Shown here in pieces: positions 25,006 through 33,064 of a stretch of DNA of 64,000 bases. Position 1 is the first letter of the stretch, and each line of letters opens with the position of its first letter. The position numbers were made by a program, and so were the translations under genes. This DNA comes from Rothia sp035916755 (lineage in GTDB: Bacteria; Actinomycetota; Actinomycetes; Actinomycetales; Micrococcaceae), in contig NZ_JAYWIX010000006.1 of assembly GCF_035916755.1 (NCBI RefSeq), positions 1-64,000 on the forward strand, written 5' to 3'. The notes beneath the pieces are model-generated. The model was given only the letters and a program-made list of their open reading frames with translations, did no database searches and had not been told where the DNA came from.

Positions 25006-25677
25006 TTAGAGCCCGGCCGCCTGCTTGAAGGCCGCCACCATGTCGGCGGTGCTGGTGCCTGAATCCACGTTCTCTAGTTTGGTTCCCTCCACCACGAAAC
25101 TGGGGGTGCCCTTCACACCTGCGGCGACGCCGTCCTGGTACTCCTGCTCAATCAGGGCCAGGGCCTCTTCGCTTGCCAGGTCAGACTCGAAACGGGCGCG
25201 GTCCAGGCCCAGCTCTTCGGCGTAGTCACCCATGAGGGTGGCGAACTGGGCGGTATCGGTGATTTCCTTCCAGTCAGCCTGGTGGGTGTAGAGGTGATCA
25301 GCCATCGCCACATAAGCGCCCTGGGCCTCAGCAGCCTGCACAGCCTGGGCAGCGGGAACCGCGTTGGCGTGCATCGGCAGCGGGAAGTGGCGCACCGTCA
25401 CGTTCATGGTGCCCTCCAGTTCGGCAGCGGCTTCACGGTACTTGGGGTCGGCCTTAGCGCAGTAGGGGCACTGCAGATCGGTGTAGAGGATGACCGTGGG
25501 GGCCCCGTCCGTCACTGCATTGAGCTGGTAGCCAGCATCGGTGCGGACGCCCGCCGCAGCTTCACCGCTCGCGGCGGCAGAAGCGCCGGCAGTGGTCTCG
25601 GTAGAACCGCCACAGGCCACCAAGCCCAGCAGAGGGAGGGTGCTTACAAGGGCTCGGCGGGTGAGTTTCACAGACAT
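25006..25677 (-). CDS. DsbA family thioredoxin-fold lipoprotein
   Basis: The 223-residue protein begins with a lipoprotein signal (RRALVSTLPLLGLVAC, lipobox Cys22), a short Ala-rich linker, then a DsbA-type thioredoxin fold with the active-site CPYC in 'LYTDLQCPYCAKADPK' and the cis-Pro region 'VKGTPSFVVEG'. It should act outside the membrane in disulfide formation or reduction, like actinobacterial DsbA/MdbA-type proteins. It is monocistronic by spacing, with the 57-bp repeat just downstream. Confidence 0.92.
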   Translation of the reverse strand: MSVKLTRRALVSTLPLLGLVACGGSTETTAGASAAASGEAAAGVRTDAGYQLNAVTDGAPTVILYTDLQCPYCAKADPKYREAAAELEGTMNVTVRHFPLPMHANAVPAAQAVQAAEAQGAYVAMADHLYTHQADWKEITDTAQFATLMGDYAEELGLDRARFESDLASEEALALIEQEYQDGVAAGVKGTPSFVVEGTKLENVDSGTSTADMVAAFKQAAGL

Positions 25678-25902
25678 AAGACTCTTCTCTCAGACGATAG
25701 TTCTGAACCCAGCCTAACCACCCGCCTGCACCCCGTGCGGGCACAGACTGTCAGCAAGCGTCCGCCCCTCATGAGATACCACACAAACGCACGCTGCTCC
25801 GCCCCTAAAGCCCACACAAAGGAATAAACTCAGAAGTAAGCATACGGTAGCCCCACGGCCACCGTAACCCACAAAAACACAGCCACAAGGATGTAGACCC
25901 AG

Positions 25903-28014
25903 ATGACCAACGGCATGTACATTTCCGCGATGAACCAGGGCTCCGGCAAGTCCCTCATCGCCATCGGCCTAATCGACTCCCTACTCAAAGAAACCGACCG
26001 CGTCGGCTTCTTCCGCCCCGTCTTCAGCGGCGAAATCGAGTCACAAGACCCCCTCATCCGTCTGCTCCGCACCAAGTACAACCTCAGCGACGCCCAGGCC
26101 CGGGGCGGTGTCTCCCTCGAACGCTGCCGTGAACTGCTGGCATCCGGCGACCACGAAGAAATGTCCTCCATCGCCGTCTCCGTCTACTCCGAGATGGCCA
26201 AGCACTGCGACGCCATCATCGTCGACGGCACCGACCTGCTCTCCCACAACGCAGCAACCGTAGAATTCGACCTCAACGCCCAGTTCGCCAAAGACCTCGG
26301 CACCCCCGTCATCGCCGTCGTCGGCGCCCAGGAATCCACCGTCTCAGACGTCGTCAACGCCGTTGACGTCGCCCGCACCGAACTCCACGGCGCCAAGGTA
26401 GACGTCCTGGCCATCATGGTCAACCGCGCCCGCCCCGAACTGCGCGAAGAAATCCTCAAGAACGTCAAGCGCGGCCCCTCCAACCGTCCCGTCTACGTTC
26501 TGCCCGAACTGCCCGAAATCTCCCTGCCCACCGTCGCCGAAGTCGTCTACAACCTCGGCCTCAACCACGACGGCATGAGCCAGGACTTCCTGGACCGCGA
26601 CATCCACGACATCAAGATCGCGGCCATGACCGTCTCCAACTTCCTCTCCCAGTTCACCGACGGCGACTTCGTCATCGTCCCCGGCGACCGCTCCGACATC
26701 ATGGTCGCAACCCTCGCCTCCGCCCTCTCCCCCAGCTTCCCCGCCCCCTCCGGCATGCTGCTGACCGGCGGCCTCGCAGCAGAACTCAAGGGCGACACCG
26801 CCATCGGCCAGCTCGTTGAAAAGGCGCCCTTCCCCGTCTTCTCCACCCAGCTTGACACCTTCAAAGCCGGCCGCGCCGTCTCCATGGTACGTGGCCAGCT
26901 CGCCCTCGGCCAGCCCCGCAAGATCGCAACCGCCCTCGGCGAATGGTTCCGCAACGTCGACGAAAAGGAACTCTTCGAGCGCCTCGAACTCGAACGCCCC
27001 GCAACCATGACCCCCCTGCGCTTCCTGCACAACCTCATCGAAAAGGCCCGCAGCGACCGCCGCTCCATCGTCCTGCCCGAAGGCTACGACCCCCGCATCC
27101 TGCGCGCCGCATCCATCATCGTCCGCCGCGACTTCTGCGACCTCACCCTCATCGGCAACCCCGAAAAAATCGCAGAAATCTGCCAGCGCGAATCCATCGA
27201 CCTACCCATCGCAGAAGACGGCAAGCGCGGCGTCACCATCATCGACCTCGACAACAACGACTACACCGAGGACTTCGCCAAAACCTACGCCGAACTGCGC
27301 GCCCACAAGGGCATGACCCTCGAAGGCGCCCAGAACCGCATGATGGACCCCTCCTACTTCGGCACCATGCTCGTACACAAGGGCATCGTCGACGGCATGG
27401 TCTCCGGCGCCGTGAACACCACCGCCAACACTATCCGCCCCTCCCTGGAATTCATCAAAACCCGCGAAGGCGTCAAGGTCGTCTCATCCGTCTTCCTCAT
27501 GCTCATGGAAGACCGCGTGCTCGTCTTCGGCGACTGCGCAGTGAACCCCAACCCCAACTCCGAGCAGCTCGCCGACATCGCCAAGGCCTCAGCAGAGACC
27601 GCCCGCCAGTTCGGCGTTGACCCCAAGGTCGCCATGCTCTCCTACTCCACCGGCACCTCCGGCTCCGGCACCGACGTCGAACTCGTCGTCGAAGCCACCG
27701 AGAAGCTGCGCGAATCCAACCCCGACTTCGCCTTCGAGGGCCCCATCCAGTTCGACGCGGCCTCCAACATGTCCATCGCCTCCTCCAAGCTCCCCGGCTC
27801 AGAGGTCGCAGGACAGGCAACCGTGTTCATCTTCCCCGACCTGAACACCGGCAACAACACCTACAAGGCTGTGCAGCAGACCTCCGGTGCTGTAGCCGTC
27901 GGCCCCGTCCTGCAGGGCCTGCGCAAGCCCGTCAACGACCTCTCCCGCGGCGCTACCGTCGATGACATCATCAACACCGTAGCTATCACCGCGATCCAGG
28001 CACAGACCCTGTAA
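25903..28014 (+). CDS. pta: Phosphate acetyltransferase
   Basis: The 703-residue Pta is of the long form: an N-terminal P-loop/BioD-like domain (ISAMNQGSGKSLIAIGL), a middle DRTGG domain, and the C-terminal catalytic PTA_PTB domain (from about residue 380; SIVLPEGYDPRILRAA..., GTSGSGTDVELVVEA). It interconverts acetyl-CoA and acetyl phosphate, upstream of acetate kinase. Codon usage is strongly C-biased, typical of high expression. The next gene, ackA, follows after a 240-nt gap holding a large stem-loop element. Confidence 0.96.
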   Translation: MTNGMYISAMNQGSGKSLIAIGLIDSLLKETDRVGFFRPVFSGEIESQDPLIRLLRTKYNLSDAQARGGVSLERCRELLASGDHEEMSSIAVSVYSEMAKHCDAIIVDGTDLLSHNAATVEFDLNAQFAKDLGTPVIAVVGAQESTVSDVVNAVDVARTELHGAKVDVLAIMVNRARPELREEILKNVKRGPSNRPVYVLPELPEISLPTVAEVVYNLGLNHDGMSQDFLDRDIHDIKIAAMTVSNFLSQFTDGDFVIVPGDRSDIMVATLASALSPSFPAPSGMLLTGGLAAELKGDTAIGQLVEKAPFPVFSTQLDTFKAGRAVSMVRGQLALGQPRKIATALGEWFRNVDEKELFERLELERPATMTPLRFLHNLIEKARSDRRSIVLPEGYDPRILRAASIIVRRDFCDLTLIGNPEKIAEICQRESIDLPIAEDGKRGVTIIDLDNNDYTEDFAKTYAELRAHKGMTLEGAQNRMMDPSYFGTMLVHKGIVDGMVSGAVNTTANTIRPSLEFIKTREGVKVVSSVFLMLMEDRVLVFGDCAVNPNPNSEQLADIAKASAETARQFGVDPKVAMLSYSTGTSGSGTDVELVVEATEKLRESNPDFAFEGPIQFDAASNMSIASSKLPGSEVAGQATVFIFPDLNTGNNTYKAVQQTSGAVAVGPVLQGLRKPVNDLSRGATVDDIINTVAITAIQAQTL

Positions 28015-28199
28015 TAGGACGCGGACGCGGACGCGCTCGGGTTGGGTTTGCGAAGCAGGGTACGTCCCCTCCGCCGCGAACCTTAGGGCCGCAGCGGACT
28101 CCCCTGCGGCGACTAACCTTCTCGAGCTCGCCCTGGAGGGCTCGCTCGATTCATGCCAGACCCAGCCAGTCGCCTTTCGGGGAGTCCGCCTGCGTCCTA
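28015..28199. repeat. Large structured element in the pta-ackA gap
   Basis: The stretch begins one base after the pta stop and is bounded by inverted ends TAGGACGC (28015-28022) and GCGTCCTA (28192-28199). Inside, GCGGACTCCCC...GGCGACT (28094-28114) pairs with AGTCGCC...GGGGAGTCCGC (28168-28189), and GAGCTCGCCC/GGGCTCGCTC forms an inner stem. No ORF is credible here. It could be an RNA processing or attenuation structure, or a small non-autonomous element. Confidence 0.6.
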
Positions 28200-28254
28200 G
28201 GCACAGGCGTCCGCTCCCCCCTCACTCACTAAGCAACTAAAGGAAAACACTTTC

Positions 28255-29394
28255 ATGCTCGTACTCGTTATTAACTGCGGTTCCTCATCTGTGAAGTACC
28301 AGGTGCGTGACACCGCCGCTACCGGTGAAGAGAACCAGGTCATCGCTAAGGGCCTGGTCGAGAACATCGGCTCCGCCGAGATCCCCACCCACACCGAAGC
28401 CCTCGACATCATGGCTAAGGCCCTGGTTGAGCCCCTGCACGGTAAGACCATCGACGCTATCGGCCACCGCGTCGTTCAGGGCGGCGACATCTTCTCAGAG
28501 CCCGTGCTGGTCACCGACGAGGTCATCGCCAAGATTGATGAGCTCTCCCCTCTGGCTCCCCTGCACAACCCCGCCCACGTGCTGGGTCTGAAGGCTGCCC
28601 AGGAAACCTACCCCGGCGTCCCCATGGTTGCCGTATTCGACACCGCTTTCCACGGCACCATGCCCGAGCACGTCTACCGTTACGCTGTTCCCGAAGAACT
28701 GGTTGAGAAGTACGGCGTGCGCCGCTACGGCTTCCACGGCACTTCCCACGACTACGTCACCGGCATTGCCGCTGACTTCCTGGGTCTAGACCGCTCCGAG
28801 TTTAACGGTGTTATCGCCCACCTGGGTAACGGCGCCTCTATCACCGCTGTTGAGGGCGGTAAGTGCCTGGATACCTCCATGGGCTACACCCCCCTGGCTG
28901 GCCTGGTCATGGGCACCCGTTCCGGCGATATTGACCCTTCTGTACTGACCTCCATCATGATGCGGGATCCCGAAATGACCCCCGCCAAGATGGACTCCCT
29001 ACTGAACAAGGAGTCCGGCCTGCTCGCTATCGCTGGCAACAACGACATGCGTGCCGTGGTTGAGGCTATGGAAGCTGGGGACGAGCGCGCCAAGCTGGCC
29101 CTGGATATGACCTCCTACCGCCTGGCTAAGTACATCGGTGCCTACCATGTAGCTGTTGGTGGCATGAAGGCCCTGGTCTTTACCGCCGGTATTGGTGAAA
29201 ACTCCCACCAGTTCCGTGAGCTGGCAGTTGAGCGTCTGGGCGCCCTGGGCATCAAGCTGGACACCGAAGCCAACCAGGTACGCGGCGACGACCCCCGCAT
29301 CATCTCCACCGAGGACTCAGCTATCCCCGTACTGGTTATCCCCACCAACGAAGAAAAGGCTATCGCTGAGGCCACCGAGGCCCTGGTTGCCTAA
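28255..29394 (+). CDS. ackA: Acetate kinase
   Basis: The 379-residue kinase starts MLVLVINCGSSSVKYQV (ASKHA phosphate-1 motif) and contains 'VFDTAFHGTMPEHVYRYAVPEE', 'RRYGFHGTSHDYV' and 'HLGNGASITAVEGGKCLDTSMGYTPLAGLVMGTRSGDIDP', all acetate kinase signatures. It makes ATP and acetate from acetyl phosphate. AAGGAAA precedes the ATG. A very strong terminator follows. Confidence 0.97.
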   Translation: MLVLVINCGSSSVKYQVRDTAATGEENQVIAKGLVENIGSAEIPTHTEALDIMAKALVEPLHGKTIDAIGHRVVQGGDIFSEPVLVTDEVIAKIDELSPLAPLHNPAHVLGLKAAQETYPGVPMVAVFDTAFHGTMPEHVYRYAVPEELVEKYGVRRYGFHGTSHDYVTGIAADFLGLDRSEFNGVIAHLGNGASITAVEGGKCLDTSMGYTPLAGLVMGTRSGDIDPSVLTSIMMRDPEMTPAKMDSLLNKESGLLAIAGNNDMRAVVEAMEAGDERAKLALDMTSYRLAKYIGAYHVAVGGMKALVFTAGIGENSHQFRELAVERLGALGIKLDTEANQVRGDDPRIISTEDSAIPVLVIPTNEEKAIAEATEALVA

Positions 29395-29418
29395 GTTTTA
29401 GAGCCTCACCGCTGATAG

Positions 29419-29476
29419 AGCGGGGTTTCTTTCGAACTACGGTTCTTTACTGTGTTTCGAAAGAAACCCCGCTTTT
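29419..29476 (+). terminator. Strong terminator after ackA (18-bp perfect stem)
   Basis: AGCGGGGTTTCTTTCGAA (29419-29436) and its exact complement (29456-29473) followed by TTT; 19-nt loop. Confidence 0.85.
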
Positions 29477-29568
29477 CGTTTCTGGCCAGGTATCAAGACC
29501 CACAAGCTAGAGTTACACCATTACGAAGAAGCAGCCGAACAATCTATTCAGTATTTTTAGATAGGTTC

Positions 29569-29595
29569 TTGACTGGATCCTAAACAAGGTATTAA
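29569..29595 (+). promoter_or_regulatory. Candidate promoter before the AT-rich island genes
   Basis: TTGACT (29569-29574) and TATTAA (29590-29595) with a short 15-nt spacer, about 80 nt before the secreted-protein start. The spacer is below optimum, so this is tentative. Confidence 0.35.
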
Positions 29596-29674
29596 TGTCA
29601 GAAGCACAAGAACTCCACTCTTGATCCCCAAGTCTCAGCCAAGGAAGGCTGACCAAGCACTCAAGGAGAACCAA

Positions 29675-30331
29675 GTGAAAGCTAAATTTTTCGGTAAGAT
29701 TTCTGTTTTATTTTTTACAGTTACTTTTCTAGTGCCGCATACCGCACATGCTACTCCAACATCCTCACAAGTAAAGCATTCTGAAAATATAAGTACCACA
29801 AACAGCTATTATAGTGAAATTCTAAGTGAATCATCTTATATCATTTCACCACAAGAACTAGAGGAAATGGGGTACAGCGAAGAGATTATTCACCAACAAA
29901 AGGAAGCTTTAAAGACCCTCCCCATTTTTGTTAAAAATCAAAATGATGAAACAACAGAAACACAGCAGAGCATTACCCACAGGTATCGCGCACAAAACGT
30001 ACATGAAAACTCCAGAATCGGTATACTGAACAAAACTCAATCATCACTGAGAAATACCTACCAGATTAGAAATACCTCTGGTGAAACTTTTCATTTTAGA
30101 CAAAAAGGGGTCTTCGATGTAAACGTTCGCTCTGCTAAAACAGTCTCCCCCGGCTTTGGCAAGGGACGGGTTATGTATCATTCACTAGAGTCAAGCTTAC
30201 CTACAGCAAAAGTCTGGACAGTGTGGCGCGAGAATACAAACCAGGAGTTTGAGATGCCATACAGGACACACTATTCAAGCAGGGTGTATCCAAGTATAGA
30301 GAAAATTGAAAGGTACTCCCTCACCCAATAA
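29675..30331 (+). CDS. Hypothetical secreted protein in AT-rich island
   Basis: A 218-residue protein with a signal peptide (KAKFFGKISVLFFTVTFLVP, cleavage near HTAHA-TP). The mature part is polar, rich in Ser/Thr/Asn/Glu, with a short 'SPQELEEMGYSEEIIHQQKEAL' helical motif and a C-terminal beta-rich part. I recognise no family. GTG at 29675 has a strong ribosome-binding site (AAGGAGAA), and upstream codons are not convincing. Codon use is AT-rich, unlike neighbours, which indicates horizontal acquisition. A lipoprotein gene follows 56 nt downstream. Confidence 0.7.
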   Translation: MKAKFFGKISVLFFTVTFLVPHTAHATPTSSQVKHSENISTTNSYYSEILSESSYIISPQELEEMGYSEEIIHQQKEALKTLPIFVKNQNDETTETQQSITHRYRAQNVHENSRIGILNKTQSSLRNTYQIRNTSGETFHFRQKGVFDVNVRSAKTVSPGFGKGRVMYHSLESSLPTAKVWTVWRENTNQEFEMPYRTHYSSRVYPSIEKIERYSLTQ

Positions 30332-30387
30332 GAATAACTGATTCGGTTAAAGCATCATTAAATAATGCTAAATGGAACGATTTTAAA

Positions 30388-30801
30388 ATGAAGAAAATAG
30401 AAATTCTGGTAATTCTAGGAGCTTTAGCCCTAAGTGGTTGCGGAACGGGAACTATCAAAGAAGAATTTCCAGACACAAGACCGCAAGCCACTGCGCCACC
30501 CCTGCGCCAATATGAACCGGTAGCTGATGAGAGCAAGGCCCTATCAAACCTCAGCAAAGAACAGTTCGATAGCTACTACGACATCATCTGCCACACATCA
30601 TCTTTTAGGGATTTTTCAGAGATAGAAAAATCCCTCACAGAATCACCAGAAGAAAAGGAAAAGAACTACGCCTATATTAACGATGCACCAGATGTAGTTC
30701 GACAGATAAGCGATAGAAATAAAAATCAAGTCTACTCAGATACAACATTAGAAAAGCCTCAGCCACCCCGCTGCCATGAGCAATCAGAACCTCAGAATTA
30801 A
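30388..30801 (+). CDS. Hypothetical lipoprotein in AT-rich island
   Basis: A 137-residue protein with a lipoprotein signal (MKKIEILVILGALALSGCG; lipobox LSGC, Cys18). The mature part is short, acidic and polar, with 'LSKEQFDSYYDIICHTSSFRDFSEIEKSL'; two further Cys residues could pair. No family recognised. It is AT-rich like the preceding secreted-protein gene and probably in the same transcript. A stem-loop at 30843 ends the unit. Confidence 0.7.
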   Translation: MKKIEILVILGALALSGCGTGTIKEEFPDTRPQATAPPLRQYEPVADESKALSNLSKEQFDSYYDIICHTSSFRDFSEIEKSLTESPEEKEKNYAYINDAPDVVRQISDRNKNQVYSDTTLEKPQPPRCHEQSEPQN

Positions 30802-30842
30802 GGGCTCGTTTTACCTGTACAAAAATTAATTTGGTGAAGGAG

Positions 30843-30890
30843 ACCTGTGCCACTGAGCGTTTTATGGTGGCACAGGTTCTACTACTTTTT
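30843..30890. terminator. Bidirectional terminator after the lipoprotein gene
   Basis: ACCTGTGCCAC (30843-30853) pairs with GTGGCACAGGT (30867-30877); TCTACTACTTTTTG follows on the plus strand and a T-rich tract follows on the minus strand. It would end both the lipoprotein gene and the minus-strand small ORF. Confidence 0.7.
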
Positions 30891-31103
30891 GTTGGGCTGC
30901 GAGCGAATAGATCTGTATGCAATAGCAAAAGCAAGGAGAAGCAAAATTCAGCTGTTGATAATTTCTAATGGTGTTATCTCAAACGTTTACGCCCCCCAGG
31001 TTTCGACTATTCCATTTTTATCTACACGGATACCTTGATATCCAAACGTTGTAGATACAATAAACGCTAACGCCACAACTTTTGATATTGAGCTGGCTCT
31101 CAT
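30882..31103 (-). pseudogene. Small membrane/secreted peptide ORF with in-frame stops
   Basis: From ATG at 31103, preceded by an excellent ribosome-binding site (AGGGAG, 6 nt spacing), the minus strand encodes a 38-residue product: signal-like ISKVVALAFIVSTTF, then GYQGIRVDKNGIVETWGA, ending at TAA (30987-30989). The same frame continues after that stop through 12 codons (TFEITPLEIINS), a TGA, and then a second hydrophobic segment with basic tail (ILLLLAFAIAYRSIRSQPNKK) before TAG at 30882. So it is either a decayed ~73-residue two-TM protein or a functional 38-residue secreted peptide. No family recognised. Confidence 0.5.
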
Positions 31104-31429
31104 TTGATGCTCCCTGAGTGATTGGTCAGCCGTCTCTGGCTGAGACTTGGGTATCAGGAGATATCCTCATGATTTGCTCTTTACCACCAATCCAAATCGT
31201 GTACAAGAGGTTATTTGAAACATTATATGAATTTTAGTTACCCCCTCACTAGAGCACAGCTCAACACCGGCAAAACTCGTCAGCAACGGGCGGAAGCCTG
31301 CGCCCACAGGGCCCACCCAACCCACGTAGCCAAGTAACGGCTCTCAACCAGCCAGTCCAGAACACAGCGCTCACCAACTTTCTTGCTACTGTGGAACCAG
31401 AACACACCGCCTAACCAGCAGGAAATCGC
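31104..31429. other. Gene-free stretch before the M48 protease gene
   Basis: About 325 nt. The first ~150 nt are AT-rich and probably hold the promoter of the minus-strand small ORF; the rest returns to normal GC. I see no convincing ORF, RNA gene or repeat. Confidence 0.5.
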
Positions 31430-32863
31430 ATGAGTGAGAACAACCCCGGCACCACCCCGCCCTACCCGCAGCAACCCGGCCCACAGGCGTCCGCGCACAT
31501 CAACGAGCAGGGCCTTACCCAGCCCCTACCCAACGACCTCAGCGGCGGCTGGCTGCCCGAAGACACGCGCCAGCGGCCCCTCTCGCCCCTGCCCGCGCCC
31601 AAGCTCTTCGGCTTCCAATCCCTGCTGCCCTTCAAGTTCCTCAATGCCCTGCGCCACCCGGCCGAGCTGCCCCTGCTCGTCATGGCCTACGCCCTGACCA
31701 TCATGCTCTACGTGGGCGGCGGTGTCTACCTCATCTACTCACTCTTCAGCAGCGTGCTGGGGGACGACTTCGTCAACTACCAAATCAGTAACCTGGTCGG
31801 CCAACTCATCGCCATCGCTATCTACCTGCCCCTGGGCATCTTCTTCGTACGCGGCGCCATGTACGGACGTCTGCGCCTGAGCGGGGTGCGCATTACCCCC
31901 ACCCAGTTCCCCGAGGCCTACCAGATGATTGTTGAAGCCGCCCACGCCGCCGGCCTGCGCCGCGTACCCGACGCCTACGTCGTACTCGGCAACGGCCAAA
32001 TCAATGCCTTCGCCTCGGGCCACGGGCACCGCCGCTTCATCGCCATCTACTCCGACCTCTTCGAAATCGGTGGCGCAGCCCGCAACCCCGAGGCCCTTCG
32101 CTTCATCATCGGGCACGAGGTAGGGCATATCGCTGCCGGTCATGTCAGCTACTTCCGCCTGATTTTCACCAGCTTCTTCATGCAGATTCCGATCCTCGGC
32201 AACCTGCTCTCCCGCACCCAGGAATACACCGCCGACAACTTCGGCTACCGCTACGCCCCCGACGGCGCCGAAACCACCACCACCGTACTCACCGTCGGCA
32301 AGTACCTGATGAACGACGTCAACTTCCACGAACTGGCCAACCGGGCCGTCTACGAGCGCGGCTTCTTCACCTGGTTCGCCAATCTCACCACCACCCACCC
32401 GCCGGTGACCTGGCGTGCCCACGCCCTGCGCGACCGCACCGAACCCGGCCGCCTGATCTGGCGCCCCAAGAACAACCCGCCCTACCCGCTCTCCATGATT
32501 CCGGCAGCAGAGCCCGCCGAAGCCTGGGCCGACCCCCTGCAGGCCACCGACCACCTGGCAACCTACCCCGAACGCGCCGACAACCAACACTGGGGTTCAG
32601 TCAACACCACCTACCGACCCCCGGCCCAGTACCGCGACCGCACCGTAGGCGACATGCTCTACACCGGCTGGGTGCCCCCGCAGTACCGCCAGCGCACTCC
32701 CTGGAACGGCTTCGGCGCTCCCTCGCCGCAGGATCCCCAGCAGGCACCTGGCCAGTCACCTGAGCAGCAGGGTCAGGACGCCGGTAGCGGCTCGGGTGCT
32801 ACGCCTCGGGAAGGCGAGCGCCCGGCGTCCGCCCCGGACAACCCGCCCACTGACCAGGGCTAA
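31430..32863 (+). CDS. M48 family metallopeptidase (HtpX-like)
   Basis: The 477-residue protein has a Pro-rich cytoplasmic start, two to three membrane segments (LPLLVMAYALTIMLYVGGGVYLIY and IAIAIYLPLGIFFVRGAM), the zinc motif HEVGH in 'FIIGHEVGHIAAGHVSYF', and the third ligand region 'EYTADNFGYRYA'. It is a membrane-bound zinc protease like HtpX, probably involved in envelope protein quality control. The C-terminal ~120 residues are low-complexity Pro/Gln/Gly. A terminator follows at 32876. Confidence 0.92.
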   Translation: MSENNPGTTPPYPQQPGPQASAHINEQGLTQPLPNDLSGGWLPEDTRQRPLSPLPAPKLFGFQSLLPFKFLNALRHPAELPLLVMAYALTIMLYVGGGVYLIYSLFSSVLGDDFVNYQISNLVGQLIAIAIYLPLGIFFVRGAMYGRLRLSGVRITPTQFPEAYQMIVEAAHAAGLRRVPDAYVVLGNGQINAFASGHGHRRFIAIYSDLFEIGGAARNPEALRFIIGHEVGHIAAGHVSYFRLIFTSFFMQIPILGNLLSRTQEYTADNFGYRYAPDGAETTTTVLTVGKYLMNDVNFHELANRAVYERGFFTWFANLTTTHPPVTWRAHALRDRTEPGRLIWRPKNNPPYPLSMIPAAEPAEAWADPLQATDHLATYPERADNQHWGSVNTTYRPPAQYRDRTVGDMLYTGWVPPQYRQRTPWNGFGAPSPQDPQQAPGQSPEQQGQDAGSGSGATPREGERPASAPDNPPTDQG

Positions 32864-32875
32864 CTCTCGACAGGA

Positions 32876-32929
32876 AAACCCCACCCCAACCTATTGCCCA
32901 CATCACAGGCATGGGTTAGGGTGGGGTTT
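32876..32929 (+). terminator. Terminator after the M48 gene
   Basis: AAACCCCACCCCAACC and GGTTAGGGTGGGGTTT (one mismatch) around a 22-nt loop. Confidence 0.75.
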
Positions 32930-32958
32930 ATTAGCCCTCAAAGAGGAAGGTGATCCCC

Positions 32959-33054
32959 ATGGGTTTTCTCTACGCTATCGCCGGTATTGTTGGCCTAGGT
33001 CTGGCCGCCCTTGGCGGTGCCAAGTGGTACGAGGCCGAAAAAGGCAAAGAGTAG
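32959..33054 (+). CDS. 31-residue single-TM microprotein
   Basis: ATG at 32959, preceded by AGAGGAAGG, encodes MGFLYAIAGIVGLGLAALGG followed by AKWYEAEKGKE. This is one hydrophobic helix with a charged C-terminal tail. The stop is 10 nt before the ATG of the sodium/bile-acid-type symporter, so the two are co-transcribed. It may be a small subunit or modulator of the transporter; no family recognised. Confidence 0.55.
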   Translation: MGFLYAIAGIVGLGLAALGGAKWYEAEKGKE

Positions 33055-33064
33055 AATGGGCTAA

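Noticed and set aside
26344..27068. Minus-strand ORFs of 170-230 codons opposite pta
   Set aside because: Extreme Gly/Asp/Val or Arg/Ser composition and complete overlap with pta mark them as antisense artefacts of the strong codon bias.
30847..31038. Plus-strand 63-codon ORF in the AT-rich island
   Set aside because: It begins in the stem of a terminator, lacks a family and opposes the better-supported minus-strand ORF with an ideal ribosome-binding site.
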